NCBI GenBank assembly: GCA_029907205.1
Contig: JARYMI010000018.1
Span: 1 to 59,953, forward strand
Length of the DNA stretch: 59,953 nt
Direction of reading: 5' to 3'
Source: Clostridiales bacterium
GTDB lineage: Bacteria > Acidobacteriota > Aminicenantia > Aminicenantales > UBA8522
Of this stretch, positions 32,115 to 40,513 are shown in pieces; within the stretch, counting starts at the first letter, position 1; every line of letters begins with the position of its first letter. A program made the position numbers and the translations under genes. The notes under the pieces are model-generated. The model was given only the letters and a program-made list of their open reading frames with translations. It was not told where the DNA came from and ran no database searches.

Positions 32115-33074
32115 CTATTGTTTTTTGAGTTCCCTGAGCTTGGTGATCAGCTGGTCGAGAAACTCGATTTTCTCTTTATTTGAATATCCCTTTTTCGCCT
32201 TTTCCAGGCAGTCTATGGCACGGGAATACTCCCTCTGATGAATGTAGCAGCGTCCGGCCATCTCCAGTAACTCCGGGTCATCCGGCTTGACCAGAAGAGC
32301 CTTTTCAAACAGGGTCAGGGCTTCGGAAATCTGGTTCATCTCAAACAAAATCAGCCCGGCATTGTAAAGGCTTTCCCCGCTCTTCGGGTCGAGCTCAGCC
32401 GCTTTGTGGTAGTATTCAAGAGCTTTTTCCTGTTCTCCCTGCTCTCGATGGATAAGCCCCAACTGGTGGTATGCGCCAGCAAAAGAAGGCGCCAGTTCCG
32501 TTGTCCTGACAAATTTGGCTCGGGCTTCTGGAAGCATCTTCTTCTTAAAAAAAATCATGCCCCGCAGGTAATGGGCGTTGGCATCATCAGGGTTCCTGGC
32601 AATCATTTTATCCAGGATCGAAGCGGCCCCTTCGAAATCCTCCCGCCGGATCTTCTCCACCGCCTCATCGAATTCGGCCTTTGCCTCTTTGCTCATTGTC
32701 ATTTCTCTGATTTTTTCGACCGTCGCCAGAACGATTGTCGGGATCTCCACTTTCTGCATCCTGTCCTGGGGTGTCTGCAATTCCCATTTGTCCTCGAACG
32801 TCTGGTAACCCTCTTTTCTTATGGTCACTCTGTACGTCCCGTGGGGAAGTCCGGCCAGCTTGAACTCGCCCTTCTTGTCCGTTTTCGTCCTATAACTCCG
32901 GCTCGCCGCCTCGTCCCGGAGGTAAATCTCGACGCCGACAACCGGCTTCTTCTCAGTGTCCACGACCTTGCCGTAGATGTAGTATTCACGGTACTGCCCA
33001 AGCCCGGAGGAGACGAAAACAATGGGAAAGAAGAGAAAGACAAGTAAATAAACATAGCGTTTCCTGAGCGGCAT
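32115..33074 (-). CDS. Exported TPR protein with carboxypeptidase-regulatory-like domain
   Basis: 319 aa, AGGAGG before ATG. Signal peptide (RYVYLLVFLFFPIVFVSSG), an Ig-like CarboxypepD_reg domain at ~30-105 (YYIYGKVVDTEKKPVVGVEI, RTKTDKKGEFKLAGLPHGTY), then about five TPR units from ~145 (AASILDKMIARNPDDANAHY, FAGAYHQLGLIHREQGEQEK, LFEKALLVKPDDPELLEMAG). It is the last gene of the GH116-sulfatase-TPR operon, 12 nt after the sulfatase stop. Probably a periplasmic scaffold or protein-interaction partner; no enzymatic motif. Confidence 0.85.
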   Translation of the reverse strand: MPLRKRYVYLLVFLFFPIVFVSSGLGQYREYYIYGKVVDTEKKPVVGVEIYLRDEAASRSYRTKTDKKGEFKLAGLPHGTYRVTIRKEGYQTFEDKWELQTPQDRMQKVEIPTIVLATVEKIREMTMSKEAKAEFDEAVEKIRREDFEGAASILDKMIARNPDDANAHYLRGMIFFKKKMLPEARAKFVRTTELAPSFAGAYHQLGLIHREQGEQEKALEYYHKAAELDPKSGESLYNAGLILFEMNQISEALTLFEKALLVKPDDPELLEMAGRCYIHQREYSRAIDCLEKAKKGYSNKEKIEFLDQLITKLRELKKQ

Positions 33075-33086
33075 ATTAACGTCCTC

Positions 33087-35444
33087 CTAATTCACTGATT
33101 TCGTCAAGTTCTTGTATGAGTTTGCTTTTTCCAGGGCTTCGCGGGCCCTGGCCGGCTGCTGCCTTCTTGTATAAACGTCGGCTAACAGAAAATAACCCAA
33201 GGTGTTTAATTCCGCGGTCTTGGCCAGCGTTAGACCTTTTTCCACGAGCTCCTGGATTGTGTTCAGGTCGGCTCCTTCGAGCAAAAGCCCGCGGGCAAGG
33301 AAAAGATAACCCTCTGCCGCCTGCGGAGCGGTCCGGATGACTTCCTTCATCTCATTCAGGTAGCCGGCACGGTCGCCGAGCTTGAGAAGCAGCCGGCCAT
33401 GGTTGAACCGGGCTCGGAAATGATCGCTGTAAAGGCCAAATTCTTCGCGGTAGGCCTTCATTGCCTCCTCGATTCTTCCCTGTTCCTCATAGAGAAGCCC
33501 GAGGTGAAAATGGACGAGCGGAAATTTTGGATAATGCGCGGCAATTTCTTTAAGCCGCACTTCCGCTTCCTCGTACCTCTTCAGCCCGACGAGGCAGGCT
33601 CCCAGGTTGAGGCTGTTCTGGGTCAGCTTGGGCTGAATCTCCACGGCTTTCTCAAGATAAGGGAGAGCCCCGGCATGGTCCTTGTCTTCCATGTACACCT
33701 CGCCGATGAGGTTATAGGCCTGGACGTTCCGCTCATCCAGGGAAAGCGCCTTCTTGCAGAGAGTGATGACGTCTTCTTTGTTCCCCTCTTCACGCAGAAC
33801 GTTGGCCATCCCGATGAGCGCCTGGATACTGTTGGCGTCGTCCCTTAGGATCAGGTCGTACTGCGTTTTGGCTTCTTCTGCCCTCTTGAGCTCGACGTAG
33901 CAGGTTGCAAGGAGGAGGTGAGCCTGGGGGATGCCCTTTTCTTCTCGCACAACTGCCTCGAGCATTCGGCTTGCTTCTTCGTACTTCTCCTGATTCAACA
34001 GGGCTCCGGCTTGTTGGATGGATTCATAGATGTGGAGTTTGTCCTTGGGGTCGATAAGCGCTGCGTCCTTTCCTCGAGAAGATTTCCGGGAAACCGGCGC
34101 GCCCACATAGCCGAGCGCGGCCAGCCTCTCGATCGTCTCCCGGTCAAGGTTGGCCGAGGCGGGCGCCGGCGCGTTGAGGCTCGTCTCGTGGATGATCGCC
34201 TCAAGGGCTTTTTTCATGTCTCGGGCCACACCAGGATTCCGGCCGTGAACATTCTGGAGTTCTCCCGGGTCTTCGGCAAGTGCGTATAGCTCCGGCCGCG
34301 GCGCATCGATGAATTTAAACTGATTCGTGCGAAGGCTCACCAGCGGGCTCCAGCCGTAATGAATCTCGGGTGAGTAGGATTCGCTGTATGCCGTGAAGCC
34401 TTGGTTTGTCTCGGGTTTGAAAAAAAACGGCAGCACGGACTTGCCCTGGTTCTCGGGCGGAACGGTCAGCCCGGTCACCTCAAGAAGCGTCGGGAACAGG
34501 TCGACCGTCCGGACCTGAGCCTTGACTCGCTTCCCCTTGAAATCCCCGGCTGGGGTCGCGATGAGGAATGGGACTTTAACTGCATAGTCATAAATGAAAT
34601 AGCCATGGGCCATCTCGCCATGGTCGCCCAGGCCTTCGCCGTGGTCGCCTATGAGGACGATCATAGTGTTCCTGTCCAGGCCGTTCTCGTTCAGCCAGTG
34701 GACGAGCCGGCCGATCTGCTCATCCATGAAGGCGATCTCTCCGTCGTAGAGGCCCACCAGGCCCCGATGGCCGTATTCAGAAAAATAGGGCTCGGGAGGC
34801 TCATAGGGAATATGCGGGTCGTAGAGGTGCACCCAGGCAAAAAATTTCTTGTCTTTCTGGCCAGAAAGCCAGGCGAGCGTTGCGTCGACAACCTCGTTGC
34901 CAGGCCTCTGAACTAGGCCGAGGTCGAGCTGCTTGTATTTCTTCAAATCGAACTGGTCATCATAATGATGGAATCCCTGCCTCAGTCCCCAGCGTCCGTC
35001 GAGAACAAAAGCGCCGATGAAGGCCCCGCACGTGTAGCCGGCTTGCGAAAAAAGCTCAGCCAAAGTCAGGTGTTGGTCGGAGAGAGCCGTGTTGCCGTTC
35101 ACTCTGACGCCGTGGAAGGTAGGGTAAAGGCCAGTCATCATCGAGCAGTGGGAGGGCAGGGTGAGCGGCGATGAGGCGATGCATTCATCAAACACAATTC
35201 CCTTTTCGGCCAGTTCGTCGAGGTGCGGCGTTTTGACGTCGAGGTAGCCATAGGTCGGCAGATGGTCGGCCCGCGTCGTGTCCAGGGTGATGAGGAGGAG
35301 GTTAGGCTTATCGATGCCCGCGCTGGTTAATAAGCGCGCAAATTCCTGATGAAAGTCTTTTTTGGGCCAGAAGAAGACCCGGACAAGGATGACCAGAATC
35401 ACAAATAGAACAAACCCGAGGAAAAAAAAGACCTTTTTTTTCAT
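33087..35444 (-). CDS. Membrane-anchored sulfatase-fold hydrolase fused to TPR repeats, threonine at the formylglycine position
   Basis: 785 aa. N-terminal anchor (KVFFFLGFVLFVILVILVRV), alkaline-phosphatase/sulfatase fold to ~residue 430, then ~9 TPR units. Metal-site motifs are NLLLITLDTTRADHLPTYGY and LIGDHGEGLGDHGEMAHGYF. The sulfatase signature reads PLTLPSHCSMMTG: the position of the Cys/Ser that is converted to formylglycine is Thr and the following Arg is His. It is therefore unlikely to be a formylglycine-dependent sulfatase. A phosphodiesterase, phosphotransferase or other alkaline-phosphatase-superfamily role with a Thr nucleophile is more likely. The start overlaps the GH116 stop (ATGA), so the two are coupled. 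Confidence 0.85.
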   Translation of the reverse strand: MKKKVFFFLGFVLFVILVILVRVFFWPKKDFHQEFARLLTSAGIDKPNLLLITLDTTRADHLPTYGYLDVKTPHLDELAEKGIVFDECIASSPLTLPSHCSMMTGLYPTFHGVRVNGNTALSDQHLTLAELFSQAGYTCGAFIGAFVLDGRWGLRQGFHHYDDQFDLKKYKQLDLGLVQRPGNEVVDATLAWLSGQKDKKFFAWVHLYDPHIPYEPPEPYFSEYGHRGLVGLYDGEIAFMDEQIGRLVHWLNENGLDRNTMIVLIGDHGEGLGDHGEMAHGYFIYDYAVKVPFLIATPAGDFKGKRVKAQVRTVDLFPTLLEVTGLTVPPENQGKSVLPFFFKPETNQGFTAYSESYSPEIHYGWSPLVSLRTNQFKFIDAPRPELYALAEDPGELQNVHGRNPGVARDMKKALEAIIHETSLNAPAPASANLDRETIERLAALGYVGAPVSRKSSRGKDAALIDPKDKLHIYESIQQAGALLNQEKYEEASRMLEAVVREEKGIPQAHLLLATCYVELKRAEEAKTQYDLILRDDANSIQALIGMANVLREEGNKEDVITLCKKALSLDERNVQAYNLIGEVYMEDKDHAGALPYLEKAVEIQPKLTQNSLNLGACLVGLKRYEEAEVRLKEIAAHYPKFPLVHFHLGLLYEEQGRIEEAMKAYREEFGLYSDHFRARFNHGRLLLKLGDRAGYLNEMKEVIRTAPQAAEGYLFLARGLLLEGADLNTIQELVEKGLTLAKTAELNTLGYFLLADVYTRRQQPARAREALEKANSYKNLTKSVN

Positions 35445-38191
35445 TTTTTAGGGTCTGCCGCCTTAAGGAGAGCTTCAGCCATGGCCCAGACGACCCCCGG
35501 CCTCATGTATTTCATGGCCCGGAAAACCTTGTCCCCGTATTTCACCGAGGGGTTGTTCCACTGGAGTTCTTCGGGGTTGCAATAGGCTTCTGGCGTCTTA
35601 AAAAAATAGCCGTGCCCGTGGGGACTATACACAATATAGTATACCCCATAAGCTATACGCAGGGCCTCGTCTCTGAGCCCGTGGAGGACAAGATTTGCTG
35701 CCAAGGCATAACTCGTCCCCACCCAGACTTCATCGCCCTGCTGGCTGAAGAGCTGGCTGCCGTCGCGCTTGCGGCCGTTCGCCGCCCCCATCAGGCCATG
35801 TCCAAAGCTTAGGACATTCTTCTCGAAGATCGTACGCAAGGCCCTGATGGCGCGGGGTTCAGGGATAATCCGTCTGGCTTCCTCCTTTTCGAGTCCGAGC
35901 ATGGCGGAATACCAGACGCCGAAGAGCTGGTCGGCCATGATATCGTCTGTCGTCGCGTCGATGTGGAAATACCCATCCTTTTCATTCCACAGTTTATCGA
36001 GAGCGATGCGTCCTTTGTCGAACCAGGTCTTGTATTTGGCGATGGCGCTCTTAACGACCTCGGGGTTGAGGTCTCCCGTGCCCTGATCGAGGAGGCGCTG
36101 GCCCATGGTCCAGGTGGCTTTGAGCGATGCCAGCCAGAGCATCGTGATGTAGGCGCTCTCGCCCTTCATGCGCCAGGTGTCATACGTCTGGTCGGGGATT
36201 CCTTCGTTTAAGGGAACATGGGTTTCCGGGTCGGCGAAGCGTTTTTCGAGCGTATCTAAGGCGATGACCGAAGCCCTGAAAGCGTCGGCAAGAAATCCGA
36301 TGTCTTTGGCGCCTAAAGCCAGGAAATCGCGGTAAGCTCGCAGCGGGAATTTCGGGTTCAGGTCTTTCCAAACGTTGCCGTTCTGCCAGTCAAAAGCATT
36401 GAGGACAACCCAGGGCCGCACCCGCGGCGAGCCGAGGTCATGCGGCATCATCCCGTAGACCTTGTTCGTGCTCCAGTAGTAGACCATTTTATTTTCGGGG
36501 ACTTCTCCGGGAAAGACGATAGGATATTGATACTGTTTGAAGGATGGGTCTTCCATCTCCACGCTCCGGGCGAAAAAGCGGATGTTTCCCATCTCGAGCT
36601 CCGGCCACAGCTTCAGGACATGCCAGCAGTAGGAATCGACGTCGAAAGTGCCGTACATGAGGTAATCGGCGCTCTCGAGATATGTGTGGAGGTTGGTTGA
36701 AGCATCCCAGATGCTCGTCTCGGCAAGGATGTAGAGCTCGTTGATCAAGGCCTGCTTCAGCCAGCCGGGAAGACGCGGTTCGTCGAGGATGCTCTTGTGC
36801 CAGGCGTCGATCGCTTTTTCCCAGTCCCTGTACTTGTCCAGGGCTTCACAGGCAATGGCAAAAGCCCGGTCTCCCGAAGCGCCGAAAAATTCGGTGTATT
36901 TTTTCTTGTGTTTGACGCCCTTTTCGAACTCGTAATAAGGAAAATCCCAGGCGACAACAACGGGAAACTCAACCCTCTCGCCTGGCTTGAGGCTCAGTTT
37001 GACCGCGATGGCGCCGGCAAGGGAGTCTTGAGGCGAGGCTGTGCGGGAGGCTGTTGAGTTCGAGAGCGTCCCGTTCGCTGAAAATGGTGTCCAGATTACG
37101 CTGCCGTCTTTGGACGGGTCGAAATCAGCGTGAAAATAGACAACGGCTTTACCAGGAACCTCGAGAGCAGCAATGCACATCGAGCCAGTCAGGGCGTTAC
37201 CGGTTTTGAGGTCAACGCCTTTCCGGGTGAAGAAAATGCCCTTTTTAGAGCCTTGCTGGATGAACACGTTGGTGTTTCCAGCGCTCTTGCGGTCCCAGGC
37301 AAAATCGCCACGGCCAGGCCTCGAAACTGGTTCCCACCCGACCATATTCTGCCAGGTCAGCATGACGCTGAGGTCAGCAGGTTTTCCGGAGCGGTTTTCT
37401 GCCGTCCATTTATAAACAGCCACAGGATAGCTCGTCTCGCGGTAGTTGTGCGGAATGACCGGCGAAAATTGGGTCACGGCCAGCTCGACCGGAAAATCGT
37501 CATTCTGCTCGTAAGAAAACCCGGACTTGGGATAGAGCGCGTAGTAGCTCCCTTTGCCGGCCGGGTACCGCCACTTCCAGGCCTGGAGGATCGATGAGAG
37601 CGGAGCATCCGTGGAAAGGGTTTGGGCGATGGTCTTATTCCCCTGCTTCATAAAGACATGGAATTGGTTGGCCCAAGCCGTGTCGTCGACCATCCAGCCT
37701 GATTTCAAAAACCAGAAGCGAAAATTCCCGCTCATCGTCCACTCGTACGCGCCCGCGCCGATGCCGCCGGCTGGGCATGCGCTTCCCTCGGCATCGGCGT
37801 CGATGTTGCCCGGGCTGATCGTGCGGCCGAACCAGACTAACTTGTGGCCGATAGGCCGGTCGAAGGCACAGGGAGGGAAATTTCCCAGGTTGGACGCCGA
37901 ATAATTCAGCTCGGCGAGGATGAGGTTCAGAGTTTCTCCATCCTCCCTTATCCCCTTTTCCCTCGCCGCCTGGATCAGCTTCCCGATGCGGCCGTCGATC
38001 TCCCGGCCGCGCTCGTCGCAGACGCCTTTTTCGATGAGAAGGTCCGAGTGCCGGCTGAGCAGAATCTTCCGGACGGCTTGGTCGGAAGGCGTTAGCGACG
38101 TTGGCGAGGAGGAAAACACAGGACTGATCGAACCCCCTGAGACAAGAACAAACATCAAGGCCACGGTTAGACTCTTAAACAAACAAGGCAT
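35441..38191 (-). CDS. Exported GH116-family glycosidase (GBA2/glucosylceramidase-like)
   Basis: ATG 38191 is chosen because GGAG lies 7 nt upstream; the ATG at 38203 overlaps that site. 916 aa with signal peptide (PCLFKSLTVALMFVLVSGGS). Family features: GGIGAGAYEWTMSGNFRFWF (N-terminal GBA2 domain), YLESADYLMYGTFDVDSY (~residue 503, with the nucleophile Glu of characterised GH116 enzymes), GIPDQTYDTWRMKGESAY (~667, with the acid/base Asp), and a C-terminal (alpha/alpha)6 barrel. GH116 acts on beta-glucosides, beta-xylosides or glucosylceramide; substrate not determinable. It is the first gene of a three-gene unit. Confidence 0.85.
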   Translation of the reverse strand: MPCLFKSLTVALMFVLVSGGSISPVFSSSPTSLTPSDQAVRKILLSRHSDLLIEKGVCDERGREIDGRIGKLIQAAREKGIREDGETLNLILAELNYSASNLGNFPPCAFDRPIGHKLVWFGRTISPGNIDADAEGSACPAGGIGAGAYEWTMSGNFRFWFLKSGWMVDDTAWANQFHVFMKQGNKTIAQTLSTDAPLSSILQAWKWRYPAGKGSYYALYPKSGFSYEQNDDFPVELAVTQFSPVIPHNYRETSYPVAVYKWTAENRSGKPADLSVMLTWQNMVGWEPVSRPGRGDFAWDRKSAGNTNVFIQQGSKKGIFFTRKGVDLKTGNALTGSMCIAALEVPGKAVVYFHADFDPSKDGSVIWTPFSANGTLSNSTASRTASPQDSLAGAIAVKLSLKPGERVEFPVVVAWDFPYYEFEKGVKHKKKYTEFFGASGDRAFAIACEALDKYRDWEKAIDAWHKSILDEPRLPGWLKQALINELYILAETSIWDASTNLHTYLESADYLMYGTFDVDSYCWHVLKLWPELEMGNIRFFARSVEMEDPSFKQYQYPIVFPGEVPENKMVYYWSTNKVYGMMPHDLGSPRVRPWVVLNAFDWQNGNVWKDLNPKFPLRAYRDFLALGAKDIGFLADAFRASVIALDTLEKRFADPETHVPLNEGIPDQTYDTWRMKGESAYITMLWLASLKATWTMGQRLLDQGTGDLNPEVVKSAIAKYKTWFDKGRIALDKLWNEKDGYFHIDATTDDIMADQLFGVWYSAMLGLEKEEARRIIPEPRAIRALRTIFEKNVLSFGHGLMGAANGRKRDGSQLFSQQGDEVWVGTSYALAANLVLHGLRDEALRIAYGVYYIVYSPHGHGYFFKTPEAYCNPEELQWNNPSVKYGDKVFRAMKYMRPGVVWAMAEALLKAADPKK

Positions 38192-38236
38192 TCTCAACTC
38201 CATATGCTAAAATTTTGTTCAAAAATAAGCTTTTAT

Positions 38237-38264
38237 ATTTTACCCTATCCGAAGGGTTATTTAA
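38237..38264 (-). promoter_or_regulatory. Possible promoter of the GH116 operon
   Basis: On the minus strand TAAAAT (complement of 38237-38242) with TTAAAT 16 nt upstream (complement of 38259-38264), in an AT-rich stretch 45 nt before the chosen start. The -10 matches 5/6, the -35 only 3/6. Confidence 0.33.
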
Positions 38265-38342
38265 AACCGCGGCGGGGCTGGGCAACTCATCATTTATCGA
38301 AAGAATCAGGGGGAAAGCGAAAAGGGTCATAATCGCAGGCCG

Positions 38343-39515
38343 TCAGGTGCCCCGTCTATCTCTGAGAACAAGACGGCCGCAGACAATCGTGTCGATGGCT
38401 CTGAATTCTTGGTCGAAGATAGTTAGGTTAGCGGTTTTGCCAACGTCGATACTTCCCAGCGTCTCCTCCAGGCCGAGGAGACGAGCCGGGTTGAACGACG
38501 CCATGTTGACAGCTTCGCTGACCGATACCCCCGCCCACACAATGATGTTTTTCACAGCCCGGTCGAGAGTCAAAACACTCCCGGCCAGCGCTCCATTCTC
38601 CTTGAGCCTTGCCTGTCCGTCTCTGAGGATGACCTCGCGCTTGCCGACGCGGTATGAACCGTCTCCGAGACCTGCGGCTTTCATGCTGTCAGTGACGAGA
38701 CAGACCCGGCTTGGACCTTTGCAGCGGATGGCGAGCCGGAGCGAAGCGGGATGCACGTGGACGCCGTCGGCGATGAGCTCAGCGGTAGCGGCGGCCCGGT
38801 CGAGGACTGCTCCGATGACGCCAGGCTCGCGGGGAAGAAAGCCGCTCATGGCGTTAAAAAGATGGGTCGCGTGAGTGACGCCCAGGTCGAAGCTTTGCCT
38901 GGCCAGCTCGTAGGAGGCCTCGGAGTGGCCGATGGCGACGATCATCCCTTTGTCTTTGAGAATAGGGATGAAGTTCAGGTTATCGCCAACTTCAGGGGCG
39001 ATGGTGAGAATCGTCCGGATGCCATCGGCGGCTTTGAGGAGAAGCTCCGCGTCTTCCTTGTTGGCAGGCCTGATGAAATCGGGGTCCTGGGCCCCTTTCT
39101 TGGCCTGGCTCAGGAAAGGTCCCTCGAGATAAACGCCCAGAATCTGCGCGGTTAGCTTTTCTTTTTGGGCAGCCCTGACCGCGGCGATTGCCTCAAGAAT
39201 GGAAGCGCGCGGAGCAGCCGAGACTGCAGGAACAAAACCGGTAACGCCGCAGCGGGCTTGATGGATGGCTATCTCCTTCAGGCTTTCGACGGATCCATCC
39301 ATGACATCTTTGCCCGACGCGCCATGGACATGGAGGTCGATGAGGCCAGGCGCGACAAAAAAATTCCCATAATCGACAATTTCAACCCCGCCAGGAAGAC
39401 GCTCCTCCCCTGCTTGAAAGACAGCCGCAATTCTTTCGCCTTCAATAAGAACGAGCCCCTTCTCCAGAACCCTGTCTGTCAGGATGACATTCCCCTTAAA
39501 CGCAGTTCTCATCAT
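38343..39515 (-). CDS. nagA: N-acetylglucosamine-6-phosphate deacetylase
   Basis: Start set at ATG 39515 (MMRTAFKGNVILTDRVLEKG); the longer frame to 39719 runs into the upstream gene and lacks family similarity. 390 aa, the usual length. Amidohydrolase motifs: GLIDLHVHGASG (~residue 61, HxH), VYLEGPFLS (~129, metal Glu), IAIGHSEASYELA (~198), VTHATHLFNAMSGF (~216), and LVTDSMKAAGLGDGSY (~274, catalytic Asp). It removes acetate from GlcNAc-6-P to give GlcN-6-P, the substrate of NagB encoded at 57534-58328. Same strand and close to the YdjC deacetylase, MFS carrier and SIS isomerase. Confidence 0.93.
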   Translation of the reverse strand: MMRTAFKGNVILTDRVLEKGLVLIEGERIAAVFQAGEERLPGGVEIVDYGNFFVAPGLIDLHVHGASGKDVMDGSVESLKEIAIHQARCGVTGFVPAVSAAPRASILEAIAAVRAAQKEKLTAQILGVYLEGPFLSQAKKGAQDPDFIRPANKEDAELLLKAADGIRTILTIAPEVGDNLNFIPILKDKGMIVAIGHSEASYELARQSFDLGVTHATHLFNAMSGFLPREPGVIGAVLDRAAATAELIADGVHVHPASLRLAIRCKGPSRVCLVTDSMKAAGLGDGSYRVGKREVILRDGQARLKENGALAGSVLTLDRAVKNIIVWAGVSVSEAVNMASFNPARLLGLEETLGSIDVGKTANLTIFDQEFRAIDTIVCGRLVLRDRRGT

Positions 39516-39579
39516 TCGTTGATTCCCAACGATGAGCCCGTTTTCCCTGATCGCCAAATCCCCTGGAAGACAGTCAATT

Positions 39580-40452
39580 TCATTTGACCTGGAAAGGTTT
39601 GTAGTCAACGAGTTCGATGCCGCGCTTCCGGATGATTTTCTTGATTCGCTTGCTTTGGAGCGCCTTAGCTTCAGCAGCCCGGTGGGCCGCAACATTCGGC
39701 AACCCCTCGGGGTTTGCATCCACGAGCGCCCTCATTTCCGGCGTATCCAGGCCGGGATGGACGACGAGGAGCCAGAGGCCGGGGCCAAGCCGCCTCAACC
39801 TGTCAGCCAGCACCTCTTCCTTTTTTTCAGGAGGCGTGTTGTAGATAACGAGAAAATCGCTTTTCTCCTCCCCGCATTCGCCGGAGATAGGAAAGCCATA
39901 ATCCCGGGCGATTTTTTGGACGACCGTCCAGAGCTCAGGCGTCGCGTTCAGAGTGTCCATGTGCGTGTCGATGTACTGGATGTTGAGGCCGCGCTTAATC
40001 GCCCTGTCCATTTGGGCTCGCAGCTCCTTATCGACTTCGTCGAGGTTGGGGTTAGCCCCCAGAAACGCCTCGGTCGTCGGATAAAAAAAGCCGTCTTCGT
40101 CGACAAGGCTGGGCACGAGGTTATAAGGAAGAACCGGTTTCCACTTGTAATCCCGCCACTCGCCGTTCAGGGCAAGGTGGACGCCAACGCCCCATTCCGG
40201 ATGCTCTCGGGCCATCCGGGCGGCCTCCTCAAACCAGGGCGCCGGCACGATGAGCCCAACGCAGGTCATGATCCCGTTCAAGAAGCATTTTTCGACTGCC
40301 AGGTTGCAAGCGTGGGTCATGCCCATATCATCGCCCCGGACAATAAGCCGGATGGGCGCTTCGATTTTCGCTTGCTGCAGCGCGAGGCTCCCGCTTATGG
40401 CTGCAAGACCGGCCACAACGATAAGTCCAAGAATTAAGTTCGCTCTTCTCAT
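39580..40452 (-). CDS. YdjC/ChbG-type carbohydrate deacetylase with signal peptide
   Basis: ATG 40452 preceded by GAGGAAAG; 290 aa. It begins MRRANLILGLIVVAGLAAIS, a signal peptide or anchor. Family motifs: LIVRGDDMGMTHACNLAVEK (metal Asp pair), WGVGVHLALNGEW (metal His), YIDTHMDTL and LLVVHPGLDTPEM. YdjC/ChbG enzymes remove acetyl groups from N-acetylated oligosaccharides such as diacetylchitobiose, normally in the cytoplasm; the N-terminal export signal here implies a periplasmic or membrane location. Adjacent to nagA, consistent with GlcNAc-oligomer catabolism. Confidence 0.85.
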   Translation of the reverse strand: MRRANLILGLIVVAGLAAISGSLALQQAKIEAPIRLIVRGDDMGMTHACNLAVEKCFLNGIMTCVGLIVPAPWFEEAARMAREHPEWGVGVHLALNGEWRDYKWKPVLPYNLVPSLVDEDGFFYPTTEAFLGANPNLDEVDKELRAQMDRAIKRGLNIQYIDTHMDTLNATPELWTVVQKIARDYGFPISGECGEEKSDFLVIYNTPPEKKEEVLADRLRRLGPGLWLLVVHPGLDTPEMRALVDANPEGLPNVAAHRAAEAKALQSKRIKKIIRKRGIELVDYKPFQVK

Positions 40453-40486
40453 TCTTTCCTCGCTCTTATATTTATTCACCAATTAA

Positions 40487-40513
40487 GGTAATTACGTATG
40501 GCGTCCCCATTTT
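40487..40513 (-). repeat. Short 3'-end repeat, copy 3 (encodes the C-terminus and stop of the MFS gene)
   Basis: Minus-strand sequence with core ATGGGGACGCC then TACGTAATTACC, identical at 26 of 27 positions to 15132-15158. It supplies the last codons W-G-R-H-T and the TAA of the MFS gene, just as copy 1 supplies G-R-H-T and TAA of pckG. Confidence 0.75.

Noticed and set aside
35619..35646. Palindrome-like GGGGACTATAC...GTATACCCC inside GH116 as another copy of the 3'-end repeat
   Set aside because: It lies within conserved GH116 coding sequence and matches the repeat only in GGGGAC; likely coincidence.
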